Shown: one piece after another, positions 35,666 through 47,699 of the stretch
Numbering within the stretch: position 1 is the first letter of the stretch
How the letters are laid out: each line of letters opens with the position of its first letter
Source: Siphonodentalium dalli
Lineage: Eukaryota > Mollusca > Scaphopoda > Gadilida > Siphonodentaliidae
Direction of reading: 5' to 3'
Assembly: GCA_032622095.1 (NCBI GenBank)
Contig: CP136063.1
Location: forward strand, 145,505,379 to 145,569,378
DNA: 64,000 nucleotides
The notes under the pieces: model-generated
What the model was told of the DNA's origin: nothing
The model's database searches: none
The model's input: only the letters and a program-made list of their open reading frames with translations
Position numbers and translations under genes: made by a program

Positions 35666-37616
35666 CGTGAGAGGATCTATTGGGCAAGGCTCTGCCGAGT
35701 CCAACCGATGCCAAATCCCCAAAGCGGACATAAACAGTTATTCGCTCAATATAAAGCAGCACAACCTACCAGATGCATTCGGTGAGTTCTTCTCCAAGAA
35801 AATCAAAGATATACACTCTGAATTAGATTCATCCAACCTTGAATCAGATTACGACACCTTCATGGGAGAAACTTTCTGTGAATTTCAACCTGTCACCAGC
35901 GATCAACTGAGAAGAATAATTCTTTCATCACCACCCAAGTCATGCCAGTTAGATCCACTCCCAACTAGTCTTATTATCAAACACATTGATGTCATGATCG
36001 AACCACTGACAAAACTGATAAATTCATCTCTTAAGGAAGGACAAGTGCCACCAAGTTTTAAAGAAGCGTTAGTCATTCCACTGATAAAAAAGAAGTCTTT
36101 GGATCCTAACGTACTCAAGAACTACCGCCCAGTTTCAAACCTGCAATTCATGTCAAAGATTTTGGAGAAGGCTGTTCTATTCCAACTGAAAAAGCACATT
36201 GACAACAATAACATGTGGGAGCCGTGTCAGTCCGCTTATCGTGTTGGACACAGCACCGAGACAGCTCTGATTCAAATTACATCAGATCTACTGACAGCCA
36301 GCGATAAGGGTCTAGTGTCTATTCTTTGTTTATTAGATCTGAGTGCAGCTTTCGACACTTTGGACCACAGGATTCTCCTGAAACGACTCGAAATTTCTTA
36401 CGGCATCTCTGGCAATGTTTTGAAGTGGTTCGAGTCATATCTCACAAATCGTCAACAGACAATTCTCATCGGTAGTGAAAGTTCTGAACCCTACCCAATT
36501 GATTATGGTGTTCCACAGGGATCTGTTCTTGGACCTATTCTATATCTACTTTATACTAGGCCCATCGGTTCTCTTATTCGCTCCCAAGGAATTAATGTTC
36601 ACATGTATGCAGATGACACTCAATTATACCTCTCTGGTGATCCGAACGACGAAAGCAGTCTGGTTAGCAGAATCAGAAATTGTATTCTAATAGTCAAAGA
36701 CTGGATGACTTCAAACCGCCTCAAGCTAAATGACGACAAGACTGAAATCATCTGGATAGCAAAACCATCAATAGTAAACAACGTGCGTACCACCAAGCTA
36801 GAACTGGGTGATAGTTCCATCGTCTTCTCGAATAATGTGAAAAATCTGGGCGTCCATCTTGACCAGACTCTCTCCATGACGAAACAAATAGACTCTCTCT
36901 GTCAGTCCATATTTATTGAACTCCGCCGACTAGGACGAATTAGACAATACCTCACCACTGAAGCAGCGAAAAGACTGACAGTATCTTTTGTTCTGACAAG
37001 AATGGACTATTGCAATGCACTGTTGTTCCGAGCCCCAGACTACCAGCTTCGGCGAATACAGCGTCTGCAAGACTGTGCTGCAAGAATCGTGTGTAGGTTG
37101 AAGAAAGGCAATAGTCCAACCACCATGAGATCACAACTACATTGGCTGCCTATTCAGGATAGAATTTCTTTCAAAATTGCAACATTCGGATATAAACGTT
37201 TAAAGAATTCAGAAACCGCCCCTACTTACATGAAAGAGCTCATTTCTCCTTATGTGCCAACAAGAAATGTTCGATCGAAGGATGCAGGCCTACTAACACC
37301 AAAAGGCGCCAACCTGAGAACTGTTGGAGATCGCGCATTTTGTGTTTCATGTCCGTTCACCTGGAATTCCTTACCACAACCCATCAGAGAATCGCCATCA
37401 TTCGGAGAATTCAAATCAACACTGAAAACATATTTGTTCGAGCGGAGGTATCGAGACATTTTGAACCTTCAACGATGACATTCTGTACATTCTGTATATA
37501 TCACTGCATTTTCTCTTTTTCTCTCTATATATTTGAAACAAATCATGTGAAGCGCCTAGGGCCCATCATCACGGGGATAGGCGCTATACAAGAACAATTA
37601 TTATTATTATTATTAT
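35666..37616 (+). mobile_element. 5'-truncated CR1/L2-like LINE with target duplication
   Basis: The insertion is bounded by the 7-bp direct repeat TAGCTAC at 35659-35665 and 37617-37623. It starts abruptly inside the coding frame, with the endonuclease and ORF1 missing. It runs through an intact reverse transcriptase frame and ends in a 138-bp 3' UTR. Near its end the UTR has an 8-bp perfect stem, AGCGCCTA (37551-37558) with TAGGCGCT (37578-37585), then an (ATT)n tail. A 3' stem-loop plus microsatellite tail and 5' truncation are the normal result of target-primed reverse transcription by CR1/L2-group elements. The intact frame suggests a young insertion. Confidence 0.9.
35667..37478 (+). 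CDS. LINE reverse transcriptase (5'-truncated ORF2, CR1/L2-like)
   Basis: RNA-directed DNA polymerase of a non-LTR retrotransposon; it copies the element RNA at a nicked target. Counting from 35667, the fragment has 603 residues. Visible motifs in order: NYRPVSNL at 152-159, LLDLSAAFDTLDH at 222-234 (catalytic Asp 224), GVPQGSVLGP at 281-290, MYADDTQLYL at 313-322 (catalytic Asp pair 316-317), a WMTSNRLKLNDDKTEI thumb-side motif at 346-361, NLGVHLD at 393-399, then the usual CR1/L2 C-terminal domain with HWLPI at 492-496 and FTWNSLP at 564-570. The first codon is GTG where the element is cut, so this is no real start; the AP endonuclease domain that normally precedes is absent. There are no internal stops. 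It cannot move on its own. The clade assignment (CR1/L2 group) is by motif style. Confidence 0.93.
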   Translation: MRGSIGQGSAESNRCQIPKADINSYSLNIKQHNLPDAFGEFFSKKIKDIHSELDSSNLESDYDTFMGETFCEFQPVTSDQLRRIILSSPPKSCQLDPLPTSLIIKHIDVMIEPLTKLINSSLKEGQVPPSFKEALVIPLIKKKSLDPNVLKNYRPVSNLQFMSKILEKAVLFQLKKHIDNNNMWEPCQSAYRVGHSTETALIQITSDLLTASDKGLVSILCLLDLSAAFDTLDHRILLKRLEISYGISGNVLKWFESYLTNRQQTILIGSESSEPYPIDYGVPQGSVLGPILYLLYTRPIGSLIRSQGINVHMYADDTQLYLSGDPNDESSLVSRIRNCILIVKDWMTSNRLKLNDDKTEIIWIAKPSIVNNVRTTKLELGDSSIVFSNNVKNLGVHLDQTLSMTKQIDSLCQSIFIELRRLGRIRQYLTTEAAKRLTVSFVLTRMDYCNALLFRAPDYQLRRIQRLQDCAARIVCRLKKGNSPTTMRSQLHWLPIQDRISFKIATFGYKRLKNSETAPTYMKELISPYVPTRNVRSKDAGLLTPKGANLRTVGDRAFCVSCPFTWNSLPQPIRESPSFGEFKSTLKTYLFERRYRDILNLQR

Positions 37617-38211
37617 TAGCTACATATTTTATCATCAATCACACAATACTTGCATTTTGTGGGGGAAATCTGTCATTTTCCTAAGTTTTTCATTTGTTAA
37701 TTTGATGACGCCCTTACATTAATGTGGTCAAGTGAACAAATTAGTGTTCATAACCAGAGTGCAGCTGAGAGCGAAATTGTTCTTTAAAAAGTAAAGCTAC
37801 CTTGACTTAATAAACGTAATGTAACGTAATGTAACGAAGACAGGTTTCATGTAAGCAATAGAGGTAGTGAGCGCTGGATAAATACATGTATCTATGTTTA
37901 CCTATCGGTTTTCTTGTTTGCCAAGTTGAGTTTCACCATCTATATTCAGCTCATACCTCTGCTGCCTTGTTACAGACACCTTAAACAAGAAATCAATTTG
38001 AAAATGTATATGTATAAATCAGTTATGTAAGACTTAACAATAACATGCTGAATAGAACATTCTATGCAGGAGAATCCCTGACTCCTTTCGTGATTTACGT
38101 TCTCAGCCTTGATTGTAAGCTGAAACCGTTCCAATCAGCCTAATCTTAACTGTATTGCTTACGGACATAAAAACCAATCAGCCCAATCTAAATCGTACTG
38201 CTTACGGAATA

Positions 38212-39793
38212 ACAAGACAGTCAATGACTGTGGAGTCGCTCACCTGACTGTAAAGACTGAAAGACTCCGAAGACTACAAGAGTTAGTACTTTAAAATAAG
38301 TAGTTAGAGCAAATACATTCAGCTTAGCAATTAAATTAAAGTGTTCACACTGACATACATACTTATTCTTAATTCAATTACTTTGAGTGCAGAGTATTAA
38401 ATCTGCAATGTCTGCCCCTTCTTGAATAACCAATCTCATTTGAACAAACCTCATACCAGTACAAGATGCAGATGTTGACATTATGTGCACCATATGTGTA
38501 CATGTGTTGGAAGACAAAACATTGTATTGTAAATGAAAGTGTCAATGACACTGTAGCTCAACTTGGAAAGGGAATAATTTAATGTGTTACTGTCGATGGA
38601 GTGATTAGGAATGTGGAAAGTTGAATGTCTAATACATGAAGAGAGATATACATACATGTATATAAAAGTAAAATCTAAGATGGTTGCTGGCGGCTATGTT
38701 TTCCAACAATTCAAAAACATTTGATAGCTTTAGTCATGCAGAGTAGAATCCAAGATGGCCGCTGGCAGCCATGTTTTAATGTTGAATAACCCCAAGATGA
38801 CTCGTTCCCATCTACATGTCAATGTCAAAAGTCAAGACAAATTTCATAATGATCGGACCAAAGGTACGACCTGTAGCCCGTGCCAAAGAATTTAGTCATG
38901 CAAAGAGTAAAATCCAAGATGGCTGCTGGCGGCCATGTTTTTTGGCCGAATGACCCCAAAATCACTCGTTCCCATCTACATGTCAATATTAACATCCATG
39001 ACAAATTTCATGACAATAAGACGAAGAGTACGGCCTGTAGCCCGTGCTAATGGATTTAATTTTGAAATCCAGGATGGCCGATGGCGGCCATGTTTTTTCC
39101 CCGAATGACCCCAAAATGACTCGTTCCCATCTACATGTCAATGTCAACATCCATGACAAATTTCATAATAATCGGACCAAAGGTACGAACTGTAGCCCGT
39201 GCTAAAGGAAATTGTTGACGAATCACACACGCATACACGCACACACACACAGATGACGGATACCAAGCCATGGCAATAGCTCAAACTTTACAAAGTAAAG
39301 TTGAGCTAACAATAACAAACATCAGCAGATTTTTAAAAAATCTGAAATGTGTATGCTATCAGAAACTGATTCTACAGGTAGGTCATACACAAATTTAAAT
39401 GTTAAAACAGAAGGATAAACAGACAAATGGTATGAAAGGTTTTAAATAACCACACCGATCATGTGAGCTTAATGAAACTTTATCCTCATCAGAAGCCAGG
39501 ATATAACTTTTTAAAGAGTTATGTCCCTGGCTCTGCCCCTATTTGAACCAGTCACCCCGTTTCTGAACCCCAGTCAGCCAAGGACCCTCCATACCAAATA
39601 TAAGCTAAATCGGCTCAATGGGTCGTAAGAAGAAGTTGTTCTAAGAATTACTATGGAGGAATAGAGTTATGACCCTGGTTTCACAACTAATTGACCTGGT
39701 GACTTCATTTTGGAGAAGAAGACGATTCTTGATGGACGGATGGACGACGGACAAGGAGTGATGACTATAGCTCCTACGTCTCAGGTGAGCTAA
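38212..39793 (+). mobile_element. Tandem-core hairpin element (family S1), copy 3
   Basis: The 5' module matches 25791 onward. The right part resumes at about 39310 and follows the same order of blocks as copy 1, through GGAGTGATGACTATAGCTCC to the terminal GGTGAGCTAA (CTAA at 39790-39793). The middle is occupied by a second element (38529-39309). Comparison with 25915-25960 shows the undisturbed arrangement. Confidence 0.65.
38529..39309 (+). mobile_element. Tandem-core hairpin element (family S2), nested
   Basis: Its 5' end has TAGCTCAACTT near 38554. This is complementary to the 3' end, where AGCTCAAACTTTAC and GTAAAGTTGAGCTAA form a hairpin closing in CTAA (39306-39309). Between them are three to four ~158-bp units with AATCCAAGATGGC.GCTGGC, ACTCGTTCCCATCTACATG and a CCTGTAGCCCGTGC segment (landmarks near 38749, 38911 and 39066). 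Subterminal inverted repeats, a 3' hairpin, a tandem core and CTRR match the published layout of Helentron-associated elements. A second copy is at 58640-58951. Confidence 0.65.
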
Positions 39794-39799
39794 AAACCC

Positions 39800-41390
39800 A
39801 TCAGCCTAATCTAATTGTATTGCTTACAGACATAAAATGCTATGCTCAGACAGTGCAAAACTGTAACACATAAAGAATATAAAAGAACAGTTTAATAGTG
39901 ATTATATGCAAATTATCTTGGGTATAGACAAAATATCAAACTATATGCTTTATGTATCCACTAACAATAACCTTTTAATTCATGAGATAATCCTGATGAC
40001 TGCTCAGAAACCTAGATATCTTCTTATGTTCCATCCAACAGTCGATGGTCCATTAGAAGAGTAACACAATGAATAAGCAATGAAATTTATTATAATATAG
40101 ACAAAGGACTTTCAGATCTTCATTTAGAAGCAAATGCACCAAAATTCAACTTCTATCACACATTTCTTTTAGAAAGTGACATGTATTGGAGTTGCTGGTA
40201 CCTTAAAATGATGTGAGACTCTTTGCTGAGATGTACATCATGGAATAACAAATAATCATGCCACAATTAGTTATTTTCATATATTATATAACCAAATAAG
40301 TGGTAATCAGCATCATTCTAATTAAAAAATTACATTTAGTGACTAGTGTTGGCGGAATCATGTTTATCAGCCAATAATTCGTCCCGAATCAAGTAGTAAA
40401 TATTCACATTTGTGCATAGTTCAAACATTGTATTCTCTGAAATGGTACGGTTGACATGGTTGGAATTTCGACAATCTTACTTGATTGATATATTCTTGCT
40501 ATGGAGATACTAACTAGTCGGTTTTATTCACTGTAATAATCCACAATAAGTCTAAGTTATTTTCTTTCGAATGAATATGTATCAAGCTAGAGAGAAAATA
40601 CTGCCGAGACTAAAGTGAGGACATCACAGAGTCATGTTAAGTTTTGATATATGAGCAGAAGTTGCAGCATGCTCAGTCTACAAATCAAATTTGACAGAAA
40701 ATATGGAGATATCATATAATCATATCAAGAAAAGTTTGTTGGAGTAAAGACGTTCACCCACCCACATTACAAAAGACTACACTTGGTATACACGGTTTAT
40801 AGTACCTGCACTACATCCATACTCCAATGCCCAAATCTTATGGTATACAAATATTCTTCATTAAAAAGAAGTTCAGATAATTTTAGCATTACACCAGGCA
40901 GAGAGACACCATAAAAACAAACAACCTCATATAAACAGAACAAAATATATATATGAAATGAATGGGAAAAAAGTAACTCACCATCAACTTGTATTCAGTT
41001 ATCAAAAGGCTAATATTTTCCATCTGTTTGGAAACCGTTAACCTATTATATATTTACATTAACATCTAGGAAGATAATGAGATGGACCTTGAATCCATTC
41101 GTTGGAATGGTAACCAGCTTCTGAAAAACCGTGTTAGCTGCCTGTGGCAGTGTACATTATAATGAAGTAATTTATCTATGGTGCTAAAAAAACTGCAACC
41201 TCATTGCAGGATATGGAGACAAATAATAAAACTGAAAGCACAAAAGCCAAGCAAACAGGATTCAAATTGATTACAAATGCCATAAACCATCATGCTTCAA
41301 TGCATCCAGACAATGTCTAGAAGGATGCTAGAAATAAAGGTAACACTTAATAAGTTTCTATAAATAATATTATTTAAATTACCCACAAGT
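39800..41390. other. AT-rich stretch without recognised features
   Basis: I saw no gene, transposon end or strong repeat here. Short random frames only. Confidence 0.45.
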
Positions 41391-41391
41391 A

Positions 41392-41602
41392 CAGTAATGC
41401 CCTAAATAATCAACTTCTTAACCACAGCAGAATTATGGGTAATTTTTCAGGATTTAGTTGGAAATATGGCTTGTTGGCATTCATCGGAAAGCTCTGTGAG
41501 AGCATTCCGATGAATGGCAACAAGCCATACTTTCAACTAAATCCTAAAAAATGACCCATAATTCGGATGTTGTTAAGGAGTCGATTATTTAGGGCATTAC
41601 TG
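41392..41602. mobile_element. TA-flanked foldback MITE, copy 4
   Basis: Termini CAGTAATGCCCTAAATAATC and complement, TA on each side. The arms fold around GGAAAGCTCTGTGAGAGC near 41485. It lies about 50 bp left of the TTAA-bounded element. Confidence 0.85.
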
Positions 41603-41674
41603 TAGAGCTTCCTCCATGTTTAATTAAAATCTGTAGTGTTATATGCTCTTTCTATTAACCTCTTCGCGGCTATG

Positions 41675-41702
41675 ACGTCCGTAATAGTACTATTACGGAC
41701 GT
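41675..41702. other. 28-bp perfect palindrome
   Basis: ACGTCCGTAATAGT is followed immediately by its exact reverse complement. It lies 17 bp inside the left TTAA terminus. It may be a transposase-binding or cruciform site; that role is inferred. Confidence 0.85.
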
Positions 41703-42993
41703 GACGTAACTATTAAGGACGTGAAAGTACACATCATATGCTATATGGTCAGTAGTACCTACGGACATATTTCAGCACACTAGCAGTAGGCCATTATTCA
41801 TAATTGGAACTCAAGAGATTGGTGCATCAGACTAACTGTATCTCAATGTTTCAAACAGCGTATTTAATATGTTCCATTTAATAGTCGCTTATGTACTTCC
41901 GTGGGAATTTTTTGAACAAATGTAGAGATTATAATATTATGATAGGGTATCACTAACTTTGTAGGAAAAAGTTTGTTAGACTTCATAGGTCCGCGACTGG
42001 AGGTGAATTATGACGTCACAAAGATGACGTCATTGTCAGTACAGTTCAGATGTAGGGTTGTCCTAAGAACTGACAAATTCTGCGCATATTTCTTAATTGT
42101 TTTACATTTTGTTTCAGCAATTCATCAATAGTAGTTCTCAAAGTACAGTACCCTAGTTTACAGGAAAATGTTATTCCAGTCAAAAGATGGCTGTCAATAT
42201 GGCACAAGAAAATCAACAATTTTGTGATTTTCAAGAATTTCATGTAAATGACCTTCCGTTTGGTAGCGACTGCGAATTGTGACAATTCAGTGTTTACTTA
42301 TTGCTTCAGCAATGTAGTGCACCAATTGTATTGTACAAAACCTGTTCGATCTGTCAAAAATCCACTTTAGACAACTGAATTATAGCATTTTTCAAAAATA
42401 AATTCCGACATTTTAGCAATAGATTTAAATAAATGAGCGCAATTCAGTGAGGGGACAGAAATATTTGTGCCACATGCAGAATTATTATTACACTTCAATA
42501 TAACTGTTCAATTTCATCCAAGTTGGCTACCAAAATGGCAGTCAAAATACAAAAGTCAGTGTTAACAAACAATCAATTGTCACCCTGGCATTCCACCATA
42601 GGAATTACATCAATCGGCTACGCATAACTTTAATTTCTTATACAAATTAACGAATGTGATATACTGCATACGTGCCATGTCTTAAAATTTCCTGATATGA
42701 AGTGACGATTGAGTTGAAGAGAAAATCCAACTCTCTGTGTGAAATTAGAAAGTACATATTTATATAGACCTCCATCTGTTCTTAGATTTAGGGACAAGTG
42801 TTACAATCCCAATGTCTAGCCTTATGCTATACTCTAAGCCAAAAGTACACATTGAGAAATATTGGTGGTTAACATATCAAATGATGATGATGTAGATACG
42901 CACTGGTGTTAGTTCTTTTCATGCCCATCTCCTCGGTAGAAAATGCCTATATTGTATCATATAAGGTAGCAACACACAACTGTTTATTGTGAT

Positions 42994-43895
42994 TAGTGTT
43001 GAAACGATTAGTGAATTTCAGAGTCGACTAGTCGAGACCCAAAAGTCGCGTTACGTCGACTAGTCGGTACCCGATATCAAAACTTTCAAACATAACATGG
43101 TACGGAAAATTCATCGTACATGGCGTACACTGATGACTGATGCAATGACGGTCTATTGCGTAGCGCATTTCCCTGCATAGACACCAATTTATTTGGGAAA
43201 TAATACTGTAAAGATCTTGATATTTATCCAACACACTGAATATAATTATATAATTATATAATGTGGTGGATAATGATTAGAAACTCGATCATTTATACAG
43301 GTTTTAAATTTAATATCTGCGTTCGAGATTTTGTTTAGTCACGTGATCACCAATAAACCGGTGCCGAGCGGTGTCACTATAAAATGTTAATGTTCCGACT
43401 AAATACGCCCTATAGAATAGGCTATGTTGTAGAATACGATAGCCAGTTCTTAATGTCAGTATCATTTATATACGGTAGCAACAATGACATCACCTTAAGC
43501 GACCTTCAATTGATCAATTGAAATATACACAGTGTTTAGATCAAAGCGGTCTCCGACAAACAATAAAGCCGCGTCAATCATTGCCATCATGTCGCAGTGA
43601 TGTCTTTGACCTCAAACGACGAGTGAGACATTGTGTTGTCAATTTCATTCATTCGATTAATAGTCGGGCCACCGTGTGTGTCTATACTAGTAACACTGTC
43701 AATTCCGGGTGCCACCAAACGTTATACTTACCGTAACTTACGTGCAGTTAACACCGTTTATGTCGGAATCGATCTTGAAAACGTTATACATGGAACTAAT
43801 ACACTATGTTCCGACTAGTCGACGGCAAAATTCAGAGTCGACGTTCTGACATTTCAGGGTCGTCTACGACTAGTCGATTAATCGTTTCAACCCTA
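42994..43895. mobile_element. Non-autonomous hAT element with perfect 8-bp duplication
   Basis: ATTGTGAT occurs at 42986-42993 and 43896-43903. The right terminus read inward is TAGGGTTGAAACGATTA; the left is TAGTGTTGAAACGATTA. Both continue into several GACTAGTCG motifs (subterminal repeats) reaching about 43070 and from 43808. The 902-bp interior holds only short frames and no hATC dimerisation domain. Such CGACTAGTCG-rich ends are common in animal hAT families. Confidence 0.92.
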
Positions 43896-46800
43896 ATTGT
43901 GATAGCTATGAGTGGGGATTGTACTTCTCAGTTATACCATGATTATTGGCAAGCAAGAAATAACACATCCTTGTTTATAAAACACAAGCAATAGTAGAAT
44001 TAATTATATGGCTGTCATTTGGCCTGCTTGTCTCGCAGATAGTTGCGCTGTAACCTTGAATTAAATTTGCATGGGAGCACCATTTAAACCTCGTTTGGCT
44101 GAACTTAGCAGGTTTCAATCGTATTAATAAGCATGGCAGATCAAAATAGAATAGACCCCCATAGGTGGATACTATATCTGTATAAGGGGTAGTGCCCCTT
44201 ATCAAGATTAAAGTGGTGTATTGTGAATAGCAGGTTCTGAAATCTGGATGATGGTATTCAACACAGTAGTCCAACCACTTTCATAGCATTTGAGAAGTAA
44301 GTATAAGTTGTTGACCTCCCAGGACATGTTTATTAAGTTGAAATAAACATTATCATACACCAGGCTAGATCCCGACACCAGACAAATGTGTGTCTCTGGT
44401 TCTTGGCATTCGTCGTGTTCAGTTAATTGGTGGTAGCCCCACAAAGTGATTCGTCCAATATACGCAAGGTGTCTTGGCATGAACACAGTAGGCTGGTATT
44501 GACCATTGCTAGTATACAGCAAAATGATATCCCATATTGAATTCTATGATTTAGGCATGTGAATAGTTTAGTGGGACAATGCATTGCGTTTGTACATCAT
44601 TTCTACAGGAAAGTTGTTCTTGGCAATGGTTATGACTGTGCTGCTGGTCGCACTTGATTAATGATTATTTTGAAGTTTATCGAAATCAACAGGAACTGCA
44701 CAACAGCTCTGCATATCCAACCCTGCAGTTTTGATTACACAGTAGGAAGTGGGTGAAGAATCCATTGGTAGTGATGAGTCTTCTGGTGTCATATCATCAG
44801 TTTGATTTATTATGTCCAATATACTTTGGAATCCAGGTTCTGAATACTGAATGACATTATGGGGCAACTCAGTCGACTAACTTCTTACAACATAATGTAA
44901 AGTAATAGTTGGTTAATGACAGCTCGTGACATGCCATGTTCATTCTGGTTAGAGCGTTATCACGAACCAATGGAAATGGGGAAATGAAGGAAGTTGAATT
45001 ATCACACGTAACTTTGGAGGTGACCATGGTTCACTATTATAATAATGGCAACTTTCAGATCATATTATACAGGCGGATCTATTTATTAGGATATAGTATA
45101 TGGCTATATGCCTCAAACTGTTCTAATTATGTTCGACTAAGAGTTATCAGATCAGCCTGGCTATATCCCATGCATTGTATATATCATGCATCATGATAAT
45201 CTACCCCAACCATGTGACATATATAGCTTAACTTCAGCAGAAATCTAAATGGTCATGGGGAGGCTATTATACGAAGAGCTCCATACTTGTTCATTTGATA
45301 AGCAATCCAGTTTGATCAGATACACCTTAGTTTAAAAAGTATTTTTCCATAAATAAAACAACAATAAGTATATGTTTCATCGTGGACCGGATTCGACATC
45401 AACTGTGCAGACTTATGTGAGTCATTTCAGAGAATCAATGTATATTCACCCCACCTAACACAAGAGCGTGATTGTCCCGATGCACATTAGCTATACTTGT
45501 ATATGAGATAAACTAATTTTATATATACATGTAGTAATATAACAATATGCTAATATCGCTGTAATTCAAGTAAACATATTGCTTGAGTTCTAGTTCAAAT
45601 TTGTCACGATCCCATCTTGGTCATCATATTAATTCACATGCGGAATGTACCGGTACTCAGTATGAATTGGTGACAAGAAGCAGTTTAAGCACGAGGCAAT
45701 CCTCAACATTTCTTCCTACACATATATGTTTACCAGAATGGTAGAAGCGGGTTTCAGATAATTCTGTGTCGAATTTCCATCACAAAGAGTACCCATACAA
45801 GGATTCATTTTGTGAAGACTTGTATAGATATTGTGTCAGAAAACTTTTGTGTAACTTCGACAGACTATACAACCTCGTTCATCAACCAAGCCTATATGCC
45901 GGAGGTATACACGTATCATTGTGAAATGGACAAGATTAAAGTATAGCTATACTCTCTTAGCAAGGCCCCGGGAGATCTCCTGGTTTATATTTTAAATTTC
46001 AGGCTTCAAAAAGTCAGTCACTGTTAGCTATATACAGTAATCTGATTCAATCCGTCGCTAAACCTTTTATTATAGGAGTAAATATACTCAATCGTTATCG
46101 ATATGCAAGAATGTATGGCGATCACATGCATCATTTGATCATTGGCAGCTGACAGCGCCTGAAGTTGGCAACTTCACTATTTTCTCCACATCCCATGTTG
46201 GTCTCTATTAAAATATTTATATAAAATCATAATCCAGTTTGGCACAACTCCATATGCTTAACGTGCTAGAACATATGTGTTGGTTTATATAGTGAATGGT
46301 ATGTTCTCACCGAAAGCCCATGTATGATAATGATATGCTTATGTGTCCTTCTTACACGATGGGATATAATGCGAAAATTTCGACATTTCCGCCACATTGG
46401 CGGCCATCTCGATTACAATAAAATATTAATAACTTTGGATTATCTAAATCGGAGTACATTCATTCATATATCTAAACACCGAGATATACTTCACCTGGTG
46501 GACATCTTATTTGACGTATAAAAATATTTGGCAAATGTTTGGCAAATTTTCACGATACTTATTTGGAAAATAATAGTTATATGAACTTGGTATTTTGAGT
46601 CATTGCGGTAAAACAACTATTAGGAATGTATCATAACATGGCGATTATTTATTTGGAAAAGCAAATTAGTCTACTACATTCACCTTCTACGTGACAGAAC
46701 GGTAAATGGGTGAAAGTGGGTAAAATTTGAGTATTATCGTATTTTGGAAGCCATCTTGGATTATGTTGACATTTTCGAGATCCAGTTAGATGTAAATACC

Positions 46801-47699
46801 GTACGTAATGATCCTACTCATTTCCATCACCGATTAATTCTAATTTTCTTCAAGGAAATTGTTAGAAAATAAAAAAGTATATTTTGGCGAAAATTCATAC
46901 CACTTTCTTTAAAACATCACATTTGGAAAATACAATCAAAGTAATCAACTAATGTGATGCCTAAGTGATTTGTTCTCAAGATTGAAGAGAAGTATATTCC
47001 ATAATCAACACCAGTTCGATACAATCGAAAATGATGTAGGCGACATGTATGGAAAATCATCAATTTCCCCACTTCCTGTCGCCATTTTGGCGGCCATCTT
47101 TGATCGAGAGGACAAACTTTTATATACAAATATAACATGGCATCGCACCATACACTGTACAAAAGGATTGTCATATATTTTATATCACAATTATATTTTT
47201 ATCATGAAATCCAACAATAGCGAACTTATGAAAATGAGCATGGCAGCCATCTTTGTGACGTCATCAGACAACCCAGTCGCGACACCAGGGGGGGGTCTAA
47301 CAATTTTTTTTCGGACGTACAAACCATATACTGGCTCATGAGCATGGTCTCTATATTTGTTCAGGATTTTCCCACGGGAGCCCAAAATCAGACATAAGCG
47401 ACTCTACTAATTATTCTGAAAGATACTAACCTTTCAACTGAGTGAGTTTTATGGTTGTTGTGATATTCTTGTTATATTTATCCACTGGAAAATGGCAATA
47501 ACATCAACAGCCCAGCAAACGACGTCATAAAGTCATTTAGCAGCGAAGAGGTTAACATGTCCTTGATATATTTATCATGAAGATTCCAAAGAATTTATAG
47601 GATTTAAAACTAATTTATGAAGTAAGTGAGTATATATTATATAATGTTTGACTCTACTTTTATCCTTGAATCAAACTTTGCTTGTTACCATATTTATAT

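Larger units (their letters stand above)
38133..39838. repeat. ~40-bp repeat interrupted by the S1 element
   Basis: CCAATCAGCCTAATC...TATTGCTTACGGAC occurs at about 38133 and 38173, and a third related unit occurs at about 39798, just after the S1 element. The transposon therefore appears to have landed within or at the edge of a short tandem array. Confidence 0.55.
41655..47555. mobile_element. TTAA-bounded, piggyBac-like large element
   Basis: TTAA at 41655-41658 and 47552-47555 flank inward-facing termini. Left is CCTCTTCGCGGCTATGACGTC; right, read inward, is CCTCTTCGCTGCTA followed further in by TATGACGTC. Interior length is 5,893 bp. A 28-bp perfect palindrome lies at 41675-41702. TGACGTCA octamers sit at 42011, 42025 and 47256. 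The interior has no intact transposase; the longest minus frames (43975-44274, 44208-44522) contain at most a vague VYDN motif. A hAT element (42994-43895) is nested inside. TTAA with CC(C/T).. ends is the piggyBac signature. The alternative is two independent solo ends that happen to face each other. Confidence 0.6.
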
